Below, in pieces: positions 23,087 to 32,850 of a stretch of 64,000 nt of DNA (positions are counted from its first letter, which is position 1; each line of letters opens with the position of its first letter). Origin of the DNA: Aurelia coerulea (taxonomy: Eukaryota; Cnidaria; Scyphozoa; Semaeostomeae; Ulmaridae); contig CM076960.1 of NCBI GenBank assembly GCA_039566865.1, positions 8,530,001 through 8,594,000 of the forward strand. Reading direction: 5' to 3'. Under the pieces are notes generated by a model. The model was not told where the DNA came from and did not search any database. It saw only the letters and a list, made by a program, of their open reading frames with translations. The translations under genes were made by a program, and so were the position numbers.

Positions 23087-23455
23087 CCCGGGGGGGGTAC
23101 TTGACTAGGGAAGTGACGGGGGTGTGCGGAAAACCTCTCCACACCCTGCACCCTGTCGCATAAAAAATAGACCAAAAGTATACCCTGTCGCATAAAAATT
23201 TTGCAACTCAAATATAGTGTAGAACGCAATTTTTGCTTGTGATACCCTGTCGCATAAAAATTCTGCATCTCAAATATAGTGTAGAACGCAATTTTTGCTT
23301 GTGATACCCTGTCACATAAATTTTTTACCTATTATAATACCCTGTCGCATAATTTTCGTTAGAAAAGGACACCCTGTCGCATAATTTTTACCGTAAAAGG
23401 ACACCCTGTTGAGCGGCACATCCCGTCAGGTCAAGTATGGGAGTGCCCCCCCCCG
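23087..23455. mobile_element. 369-bp G-run MITE, copy 2 (8-bp duplication, hAT-like)
   Basis: Nearly identical to 15499-15870 along its whole length, including the ACCCTGTCGCATAA subrepeats. The duplication GTTGTGCC flanks it (23079-23086 and 23456-23463). It starts 85 bp after the end of the 22827-23001 MITE. Confidence 0.9.
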
Positions 23456-23463
23456 GTTGTGCC

Positions 23464-24999
23464 TCACAAGAAAATTGTGACTTCTACAACAAAAGGGTGT
23501 CATTGCTTTTAGGAGCCATTCAGCTGGGTGACATACTTTTAATACCAACCAATTGTAACATTTCAAGTCTAAATCATTTGCTGGGATGTAAGAGGTGGGA
23601 TTGTCCTCCCTCCCCCTTCAAGATGAGAATTCTGCTTGGTGCTCAAATTTTGGCAAGAAATACACTTAGAGCTGTGATAGTAGCCTCTTTTGATCTGCTT
23701 CAGACAAAATGAAAGGAAATATGCAATACAATGATCATTTAGAAGAAAAACCTAATTATTTTTGTTAAATCGAGTAAAGATTTTCATGCTGGATTGCAAC
23801 GCTGTAATTCAATTTCGTGGCTCTTCGAGTTTGGTCTGTATCATCCATCACACTGGCCTAGATGTTTCTGGTCGAGTTTGAAAGGGGCCTTGGATTGAAA
23901 CTAAAACTGATTGATATCAATCTTTTGCTGGAAATTGTGAAATAAGCTACAAATAATCACTTCAGTAAGTTCTTCATTTCGATCGTCCGCTGCTGGCTAT
24001 AGCATCAGCTGATTTAATTCCTGCTTTCCATCGTTGTGATTATCACGTGATCAGTTCGCCTCGTATTCAGGAGCCATGCATGACGATTCTGCGCGCGCAT
24101 AAGAAACATTTCTGGTCTTTGCTTGGCCGAACATATTGGTACGAAAAAGGTGAGAAAATATCTACGTGAGCATGATTGTTGATGTTTGATACTTCACTGT
24201 GAAAACACGTTGTCGTTCGTTCTTCAATGGCCACTTTTGGCAGTTCATTCTTTGCACACCTTCAAATAGCCTGCGTGCAGACTCTACTGATTTCTTTTCA
24301 GAGAGACAGAGAGGTTTCTCCTCCAGTAGAGTCTGCGCATCAGCGACCAAATGCTTGTTCTCAGTTTATGAGAAACGCTAAACCTTTCCTGATGCCTTCC
24401 CTTTTCTTTGAGTAGCTGCTGTGTCTTTGTTGGAGTCTTCTGATATTGGATTGGTATATGCATGAACAAAGCTAGCCAAATAAAAGCCAAAGAAAACTTT
24501 TGTGTATGGGTGTTTTGTCTATCCTATTTATAGGTGGCTCTATTGAATCTAATTCAATTAGTTAGTTCCTCAATCGTGCGAACCGCACGTGACCTAGAAC
24601 AAGGATGTGGTCGCTTGCGCAGACTCTACTGGAGGAGAAATTCTTTGCACACCTTCAAACTACCAGACATCACATCGGCCATAAAAAGGCTATTTTGAGT
24701 ACACAATAATGGGAACAAAGCTTTTTTAATCCTTTGATTATTTTGAAGAATGTCCGTTGTTTGAGTTTAAAGCATTGCATAACAACTTTAATTTGAAGTT
24801 TGAAGAAACAATGCAGCGTTACTATTGCAGGGCCAATATCATTTTCAAAGTTACTGTGAGGCCGCAAAGGATCTTGGGGAGTACATGGTCTGCCCGGGCC
24901 AAGTGGTAACGATAGCCTTTATTAATTGATACTCTTGGCAAATGCTGCTTCATTGTTTTGCCAAAAGTATGTTTGTGTAGATGTTTTCTTTAGCCTATT
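23464..24999. other. Unassigned sequence
   Basis: No gene or element could be supported. A 20-bp segment at about 24099 (AAACATTTCTGGTCTTTGCT) matches, inverted, part of 20930-20950. GTAGAGTCTGCGCA near 24325 recurs inverted near 24620 and, in part, near 24278, hinting at a small decayed repeat. Confidence 0.3.
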
Positions 25000-25326
25000 T
25001 ATATAGTTATAGTTATAATTATTTATTAAAGTCCTCTACTATAGTAAATACAATATTCTAGGGACTGTACAAAAATAAGAATATTTACAAATGATAAATT
25101 ATAAGCTATTCGAAAAAAGTGTGTCTTAAGCAATGATTGAAACTGTTTATGTCCTTTGCACGCCGAACTTCTAATGGTAAACCATTCCACAAAGTGGGTC
25201 CTGCATATCTGAAAGAACGAGGACCTAGAGTCTTACAATTGCACCGAGGAACATCCAGCAGCAACGCGCTACAAGACCTCAGTGTCCCCTTAGATATGTG
25301 CATTCTAATCATCTCTTGCAAATAGG
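25000..25326 (-). pseudogene. Non-LTR retrotransposon 3' relic (RT C-terminus)
   Basis: The - strand frame 25321-25106 encodes LGPRSFRYAGPTLWNGLPLE, VRRAKDINSFNHCLRHTFF and a stop, the usual C-terminal end of a jockey/CR1-group ORF2 (RSFRYAGP.LWN.LP...R...FK..L...F). The 3' UTR runs down to an AT-rich TATAGT-type tail near 25010. Only about 70 codons remain. It abuts a T-run at 25327 that belongs to another element. Confidence 0.7.
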
Positions 25327-25660
25327 TTTTTTTTTTTTATACAAGTGAAAAATTTACAACACTACAGATAATCCAACAACAACTAAGTAAAGCTAATACA
25401 ATTTTTTCATAATTCAAAAGAAACTTCTAATAGATACAGCACAAATTGAATTAACAATACGATTACAACATAATACGAAATACGACAACGATTGCAACAT
25501 AATACGAGACGATTCACAAGACGATTTACACAACTATACCACAAGAGGTGTGATCAAGCACATCTCTCCTGCAACCAACAAGCAACGATGAACAAACAAA
25601 CACCGACAATCTAACAAAACACAGAAGCCGTTTCTATTCCAATTGGAACCCTTAGTGCTT
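25327..25660 (-). mobile_element. Probable 3' UTR stub of a poly-A retrotransposon
   Basis: A T-run of about 13 at 25327-25339, followed by ATACAA...TTTACAACACTACA, resembles the T-runs and AC-rich 3' UTRs that begin the - strand family B copies at 29667, 35331 and 57771. No coding sequence remains, so the assignment is tentative. Confidence 0.35.
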
Positions 25661-25710
25661 ACTTATGAAATAAATCCCTTTGGTAAGGGATATTCAGATG
25701 CCGCCAAGGG

Positions 25711-27072
25711 CAGGGGCGGATCCAGCCCAAAATCAGATGTACGCACTGACGAGCGCGAAGCGCGAGTAGAACGGGGGTCCGGGGGCGGAGCCCCCGGAAA
25801 ATTTTTTGGGGCCACGCCCTTCAGACTCTCAGACAACGCCCCTTTTTCAATTTTTCACGGAAACGCCCTATCAGATAAAAAGGGAGTGTCTTACACACAG
25901 ACGGGAGCTACTTTTCTAAATTCCTTGTCTCGTAAATCCTATTATCAAGTAAGCTCAAAACAACATCATAGACTACAACAAACTTTTGTCTCCCATACAT
26001 AACTTCTTTGAAATGGGCCTATTATGTCTGCAACACAACGTCTTTTATTTTGTTTGAAATTGAATGAATTAAATTACTGGTGATAATAAGTAACCTTAAA
26101 ACAACATGGAAATGTTTAAACAAAATAACTGCTTACCAAAAACAAGAAATTCATCCTGTTGAACTTTTTGATGGGATTCTCATTCAGTCAAAAGAGCAGA
26201 GGAGACGGAACATATAATCACCGGTTCTTGCTTGCAATTTGCAAATCATATTAAAATGCCTTGTGCTGTCAAGATGAGCAGTTTTGAGCGCTCTTGCAAA
26301 TAAAGAACAACCTCCTCTCCTTGGTTTCCAACTTGGTTTCCATCATCATGCGATTAAAACAACAACATTTCTTTTTCACCAGACAGGATTATGATGTTTA
26401 TATCTTCATGATCAAATTCGTCATTTAGGCCATGCACGAGACAGGAAAGAAACTTTCTCCTAGAACGAGGTTAGCCCTTTAGTGGGTGGTCGTGTGACAG
26501 GGACTTCATATAATATTGGCCATTCCCAGGACGTGCTTCCACATTTTCGCCGTCAAGCTTTTCCTTTACATTTCTATTGCGTTGCTAAAAAGCATCGGTC
26601 GCCTCATGTGCTTACAAAAATCATCCCTGAAAAGTTGGTACTGCTTTTCCATTCATCTCATATGTCAGCGCAGTTTCTTAATTCATCCGAGGTCGCACAC
26701 AATTTATGCACAGATTCGCCTTTGTTGAAGTAATTTATTCGGAACTTGATGCTCCCTACGAATTTATGCAGACACAAAGTTTCAGAAACGAGGTTTGTGG
26801 AGGTGTGGCTCTCCACCGCAGTACCGTTCAATATCCTCCATGAAGCAATTCGTGTTTGGAACTTGAGGGACTCGACCGACTAAAGGATTGAGTTGGCGAA
26901 ATAGAAATATCGAGCATACATGTTCTGAGAATTTGCTGAGGATTTCATTAAACTGAAAGAAAAAGGTTCGCCGCCATTTATAAAGTTCTCATAGAATTTC
27001 TTTCTTCAAACTTGAACCAGCAAAAGAGACATGCTTACGCAAGCACAGTGCGAACGTCTGGATCCGCCCCTG
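25711..27072. mobile_element. 1,362-bp non-autonomous element with CAGGGGCGGATCCAG ends
   Basis: CAGGGGCGGATCCAG at 25711 is matched by its perfect inverse ending at 27072. The CAGGGGCGG terminus is a common hAT terminus. A 5-bp direct repeat AAGGG flanks the element; an 8-bp one is not present, so the superfamily is not proven. Frames at 26482-26733 and 26516-26728 show no transposase motif. Other non-coding hAT-like elements occur nearby. Confidence 0.75.
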
Positions 27073-27302
27073 AAGGGCGCTTTGAAAGTTTTGGCGCTGT
27101 ATAGAACAAGGCGGGCTGATATATATCGTGTGATCCCTATTTTGTTGGGGAGATGAGATCGGGTTTGTTCGCGGAAATTAAATGTGCCCCCGTGCATACA
27201 GTAGATACGCATGCGTATTAGCAATTTTAACATCGAAACGTTGCAGCCCCCGTCTATTATCCACAACAAACCATTACGACTGCTGATATCTTTTATTGTA
27301 AC

Positions 27303-27373
27303 GTCAGGTTGGCGAAGCGGTTCATCGAGCTCCTCACACGCCGGTAACCCTAGTTCGAATCCTTATGGGAGTA
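27303..27373 (+). tRNA. tRNA-Val(CAC)-like relic or SINE head, not functional
   Basis: A perfect pol III box A (TGGCGAAGCGG, 27310-27320) and a good box B (AGTTCGAATCC, 27352-27362) are spaced 42 nt apart. Between them GGTTCATCGAGCTCCTCACACGC follows the layout of animal tRNA-Val with anticodon CAC. Acceptor, anticodon and T stems pair poorly, so this is a tRNA pseudogene or the 5' head of a SINE rather than a working tRNA. The downstream sequence (TTATTATTTTATAA, then T-rich) could be a SINE body but I cannot delimit it. Confidence 0.45.
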
Positions 27374-27654
27374 ACTTATTATTTTATAATTTTTTCTTCT
27401 TCTGCTAGTGCAATCTGGTATGAACATCATATTCTGAGCAAGCAACGGGCTTTAAACCAAAACCAACCCCACGTTTAGGCTAATTGGATAAGAGCAAAGA
27501 GGCATCGCACCACTTGGACCGACGGGTATTTGTCTCACGACACAAGCACTCTACAGCATACTGTGTCGAGATGTGTGCTGTTGTTTCCCTGCTTACCCCT
27601 GATAACAACGAGTGAAGATTGCCGTGAAGTGTCCTAATTTTGCGGGAAACTCTC

Positions 27655-28933
27655 CGTAATTTTTATTTTCCTTGTTATTCCTTGTTAGAACTCTAGTAGT
27701 AATTCAAAACCTAACTGTAATACGCATGCGCATCTACCGCAAGAACCAGATAGCTCTGTGAACAAACCACTTACGCTTTTGCTACACAATAGAATCGAGA
27801 CCTCGTCTCCCCAACAATATTGGAATAACTCCGGCACACAAAGATCACATGTTACACGAAGGACACAAACAAAGAAGACGGAGAAAAAGGGGTGCAGCTT
27901 AATTGAATCTGTTTGTAGTATTAATGTAAGTGATTGTTGCCAAGAGAATGTTCTTATTCGAAGATTCACTAAAGCGATCATTGCCATAGAGTAGGAGTGT
28001 GAGCAGTTCTACATCGTTCAACATATTACAGTTCACTCCATGGGATGCACAAATGGAGGTTACTCTGTCAAGGAGCACAGTTCTGTGGATAGCGTATTCT
28101 TGGCAGAGCAGCATAAAATGGGTGGTAGTTTCAATACCGTCGTTTGTTAGACACATTGGATCGGTGGTATCAAGGAAGTTGTGTCTGAACCTGTGTTCTC
28201 GCAGAGGACTTAAACCTACTCTCAGTTGAGTTAATCTACGCACACCTGAGGGGTCATGGATACCAAAGATTTGATTTTTCACTGGTCTTACTAAACTAAT
28301 CAATCTGGTTTTAAAAAGTGAAAGTGACCTTAATTCACGAAACTCTAGGCTTAGATTATTCCATTCGTTGATACAATGCGGAAAAAAACTGTTTTTGAAA
28401 GCGTCAGTTCGTCGTTTTGGTACTGCGATGCTGTTGGTGTTTCTAAGGGCATAGCTTTGTTCTCTCATCTCTGGAAGTAACGAGGAAAGGTAAGCAGGGG
28501 CGAGACCCTTGACGATTTTGAAGAAAAGAACCAATCTTCTGTACCATCTCCTATTACTGAGCGATTCCCATCCTAATTCTTTATAGGGTTTTTCCCGAGA
28601 AGTACCTCTCCATGCACCAGTGACAGCAAGGGCGGCATTGTATTGCATCGATTCGAGTCGATTCATAAGGAGACTTTGTGTGCACTCATGTGAGTATGGA
28701 TTATCCACTGGTGGAACATGGTAAATTATGTCACAGTAGTCAAAATGTGATCTGACATGCAACTTATAGATTTGATCAAATGAAGGGCGTGGCAGGTAGC
28801 GGGAAAGAAGTTTAATCATACCTATTCCTTTGTTTGCTTTACCAAGAAGATCTTTTATGTGGGAGGAGAAAGTTAGCTTTTTATCAAGAATAAGGCCATA
28901 GAATAAGGAAATAGGTTCATTTATAATGGTCAT
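27655..28933 (-). pseudogene. Family B retrotransposon, 5' truncated; 344-codon open C-terminal frame
   Basis: The - strand frame 28933-27899 is open for 344 codons and starts just after the catalytic palm: LDKKLTFSSHIKDLLGKANK, then [74 protein letters not shown] and a C-terminal Cys-His knuckle [20 protein letters not shown]. It aligns block for block with 32964-34963 but is clearly diverged from it. The RT active site and everything upstream are lost. The 3' UTR seems to reach about 27655, with no clear poly-A. Confidence 0.8.
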
Positions 28934-29379
28934 TCAATCTACCTTTAATCCCGTTAACCCTTTGTTGGCTTGATTTTTAAATGGAGAAAACTACCGGATG
29001 AGCCAAAAAATAGTTCCCACTTCTGAAGATTCATAGCACCGAGAATACTTGATGGATTGGAATGAATCAAATTTTGTTTGATAGCTGAGAAATCGGAGTG
29101 TTTTTGTAATTTTTCTTGCGCTTTTATAAGCATTGAAAGTACAGGTGACATTGAATTTACGAAAATTCCTTGGTTGGAAAATGCCTGAAAAAGCTAAAAT
29201 TCTTGATCAAATCACAGAGAAATTCTTCTCATAGAACAACGAAGAAAGTACAATTTTGCATGGGTGAGAGATATCGTATGCACTTTTATTGCCATTGGAT
29301 TTAAAATCGTCAGCATTTGTCTCAAGATATATTTCTTATCTGTCCCGAGAAAGGTAAAATGCAATTGCATATTGATATA

Positions 29380-30669
29380 CCGGGTGGATCAGAAAAAGCG
29401 TGGAATGTTTGGCGGATTGTGACGTCGCGTTCAGCCACCCGATCGTAGTGAACTAGATTTCTTCTTGCAGCCAGAGGTCTAACTTAGATCATAAGTCCTT
29501 CCCCATCGAAATTGGTCACATGATGTATTAATCAAAAAATATTTTCTTCGTAAGACGTTGTATGGGAGTTTTGCAAACTTATGAAATCTTTGATAGAGCC
29601 CTTTCAGCATTTTACCCTTGCCAAAGCTGCAGGTACACGTGATATTATGAAGGGAGAATGAAATAGTTTTTTTTTTTTTTTTATATAATCTCATAAAAAT
29701 ACAACAACTACAAAAGATTACAAAAACGAGCCACAAGGAGAATGGAAATACATTCAACCCTGTGGACATTTAACATTGTTATAAATCTAAACATTAAAGA
29801 AGAAAATTAACTAATACAAACATTTACAAAGGGAGGATGTGTCCATGTATTGGGGGTTTGCAGCAGACATCAAAAGCGCTTTGTTGCGTGAACGAATTTT
29901 AGAGTTGCCTCGATTATTCTTTTATTAACGTCAGGTTGTAACCTTTCATTGCCATACAGAATGAGTTCAACTAATAACATTTGAGAGGTTAGAAAATCCA
30001 CTAGGAGGCAATATTGCATTGAGACCATTGAGAGCTCGCGTCTAGGTTCTTCATAAGATTGGCAAAGCAGCAGGTAATGTTCCGTGTTACCATCATTTGC
30101 AGGACACAATTGTATCTCTAAAATTGTGCCTAAATTTGTGAGAACGGCTGAGGCCGACTCTTAACTGTGTAAGAATAGCTAAACCTTTCGGGTCATGAAT
30201 CATATACTGGTTTCGAAGGGGGCCGAATTGAAATAGTTTTGTCATGATACAGCGTGTTGATCTTGTTGAAAGAAATCTCTTTACGACGCAAAGAAGCATG
30301 CGTTTTTACTGTCTCTCAAACATATTCTCTTCGTAGGACAAGTTATGACAAGGCATCCCAGGGGAGAAAACACTATTTCCGAACTGTTTCATTCTCCCCT
30401 GACAATACCACGTGTACCTGCAGCTTTGGCAAGGCTTAAATGCTGAAGGGGCTTGGTTATAGTTTTCCTCAGTTTGCAAGACTCGCATACAAAGTCTTAG
30501 CAAGAAAATATATTTTAAATGATGCATCACAGGACCGATTTCAATGGGGAAAGGTTTATGATCTGAGTCGGATTTATGGCTGCACGGAATAGTTTAGTTC
30601 ACAACGGTCGGGTGGCTAAACGCGACGTCACAGTCCGCCAAACAACCCAGTTTTTTCTGACTCACCTGG
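29380..30669. mobile_element. TA-flanked transposon with CCGGGTG...CAGAAAAA ends (middle shell)
   Basis: CCGGGTGGATCAGAAAAA at 29380 pairs with the inverse of CCAGGTGAGTCAGAAAAAA ending at 30669, with TA at both sides. The repeats share GTTTGGCGGA, TGTGACGTCGCGTT and CCACCCGA and reach about 290 bp inward (CTGCAGGTACACGTG on both arms). Its centre is occupied by a family B retrotransposon stub. Confidence 0.8.
29667..30228 (-). mobile_element. Family B retrotransposon stub, 562 bp (innermost of nest)
   Basis: The T-run beginning at about 29667 is the poly-A of a - strand insertion. The sequence upstream encodes, across frameshifts, [46 protein letters not shown] and a final ATLKFVHATKRF before the stop. 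The direct repeat TGAAATAG (followed by TTTT) flanks the insert at 29659-29666 and 30229-30236, a target-primed reverse transcription signature. Only the last 150 or so codons were inserted. Confidence 0.8.
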
Positions 30670-30924
30670 TATATGAGGAGATTTCTTATGAATCCTTATT
30701 CTTTTGATCACGCGTTTTAGGCCCTTTTTCCGGCATTCGTCAACAAAGAAATTCTCTTGCAGTCAAATTTACCTATATTTTGAGTGCTCATGAAAAGGCA
30801 AGAAAAATCAGAAAAATAGTTTGGTCTTTTGGCTTTTAACCAGAATTTGAATGCTTCGATTCCGGCAAGTACTTTTGGTGTTATGAACGTTCAAAAGCGG
30901 GAACTTTTTCTGGCTCATCCGGTA

Positions 30925-32663
30925 AATCATATTTTTTTTGTTAGGCTGTCAAAAAAGATTAAAAATCTTAATGCGTCCCCAGTTACCTGATAACTTGGAG
31001 CTCTTAATCTGGAGTTACATTTTAGGGGATTGCATAATGTGATTGTTATTTGAGTTGATCGTGATAAGCAAGCTCATGCTGGAATAGGAGACACAGCTTT
31101 GACATCTAGGAAATACTCCAAAATTATATTGATATTGAAGGGCTCACGCAACAGCATATAGCCTATAAAAATGGGAAACTGTTGCTAATTTGGTAATTAA
31201 ACCTTGCAAATCATGAGTCGCGTGCAATCTAAAGGTGTTGTTTGCTTCATCAGCAGATGGTAAGTCATACCAAGTTTCGTATTGAATTGAATTGTGGTGT
31301 ACAGCTGAAGTAACCGGGTATGCCATAAATTCTTTGTCTCCTTAAAAATTACTGAAAGTGAAGCGTTAGTTATAGCGATGTCTCGATATGTATTCATGAC
31401 AGCAAAACTGTTTGATAACTTACACATGACTATGTTTGAATAGACGATTGCGCTGAAGATGGCGAGGAGGAGCCTTTGCCAAGATGCATTGCGTTCGAAT
31501 TACAAATTGTTGACGATTCTATAAGAATTCCGTTAAAGAACGCAGTGTTGGTAAAAAATCCGCCATCTTTCGCGTAATCGTCTGCTGAATGATTGGCTAG
31601 TTCGGGTTGAAAAACGAAGAAAATTAAAAAGGAAATAAAAACATCAATGCTGGCAGAACAGAAGTTTACAGACAGTTCTCCTTTCATACCTGTTTACCCA
31701 AAAATCAGAATTCCGGTTGGTTATAACAAAGCTGAAGTCATTTTTGGGTTATCTATTAGTTTTCCACCCCAAGCCTGTTTACACAAATTTTAAACGAGTA
31801 AGGTTTGTCGTAGTGGTTACTGTGAAGGTTGAGCTTATCAAGTGCCATCCGATTCACAATCACACGTAATAACATTTAGTGTTAATGTTAATGCCCTTTT
31901 ATTCATAATGCAGTGATATATCCGATAGTTCCCACATGTGCAGTTTTTGTGCTTCGTAGGAAGATTTCTCCATATGAATAGGAAGGCTGCGGCTTGCGCA
32001 GATTAATCATAATCCTAAAGGATTGTTTGTGTTTCCCAATGAAGTAATACTGTCTTCGATCTGAGAAAAAGTACTTAGCGGGATAGATATCAAACATAGA
32101 AGTCGCATTCCAGCTTGAGAAAGATGACTTTCAGGTCTGGCTTCATTTTGAAACCAATTTAAACACGAAAACAGTTGAGGTTTTACATAATCATCGTGAA
32201 GGCTGCTCTTCACCCCAACTTTGATTTTTAGTCTATTTTGTTTCACAGTGTTTTTTCTTTGGAATGGAAGACAGGATTATCTCGTATCATTCAGAGCACT
32301 ATCATAGTCAGATAACTTCTCTTACAGAGCCGCAGCATTTGTTTGGAGCAAATTCATAAATAAAGAAAAATTAGGCACGAAATTTACGACCACCGAAATG
32401 AACAATCTTTTCTTCCCACGCAAAACAGCAGAAAGATTTCGCTCACAGTTTTTCTGGTTTGCGTTTTTGTCTATGAGCTATAATAGAAATTCATTTTCTT
32501 CGCCTGCCTTCAATAATTTACGCTGAAAGGGAAGTGAAACAAAGTTGCATGAGAGTCATACTTCTCATGAAGCTCCACCTTGGTCCGCCTTTTACACATG
32601 CCCTTAACAAGAAGATTGAGTAACCTTTGATTCTGACTCTCACTTTTGATTATTCCATTGTAG
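30925..32663. other. Unassigned; upstream of the first recognised PDZ-GEF exon
   Basis: No exon could be confirmed. Were the host gene's PDZ or linker exons in the window they should lie here or further left, but no GFGIFV-type PDZ motif or RasGEF_N motif was found on the + strand. A few short - strand frames (for example 31430-31687) have no family likeness. Confidence 0.35.
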
Positions 32664-32666
32664 TAG

Positions 32667-32850
32667 CAATCAAGAGTTGAACAAGATTGGAACCGAAACT
32701 GACACTATGCCATATGGGAATACTCAAAAATCTCACTTGAAGCCGGTGGAAAGTGATGGCAATTCAAATGAGTATGTTTCAGATGGCTGCCAAGTTATCA
32801 AAGTTTATCGCGCAGTTGACCAAACCTTCAAATACTTCATCATTAGTAAG
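32667..32850 (+). CDS. RAPGEF2/6: PDZ-GEF exon a: linker and start of RA domain
   Basis: Coding ends [16 protein letters not shown] at 32850 before the donor gtcagt; this matches the first strand of the RA domain (human-type VFKADQ..RYIMISK). The acceptor is placed after the second TAG of gtagtag; a start at 32664 is equally possible. The exon may begin further left only if this acceptor is wrong. Confidence 0.85.

Larger units (their letters stand above)
28994..30922. mobile_element. TA-flanked transposon with CCGGATGAGCC ends (outer shell of nest)
   Basis: CCGGATGAGCCAAAAAATAG at 28994 and the inverse of CCGGATGAGCCAGAAAAAG ending at 30922 face each other, each flanked by TA. The terminal repeats continue about 230 bp with moderate identity (shared blocks include TTTTTCTTGC and AAAGTAC). 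The core is displaced by the 29380-30669 element. TA target and inverted repeats suit a Tc1/mariner-type MITE. Confidence 0.75.
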
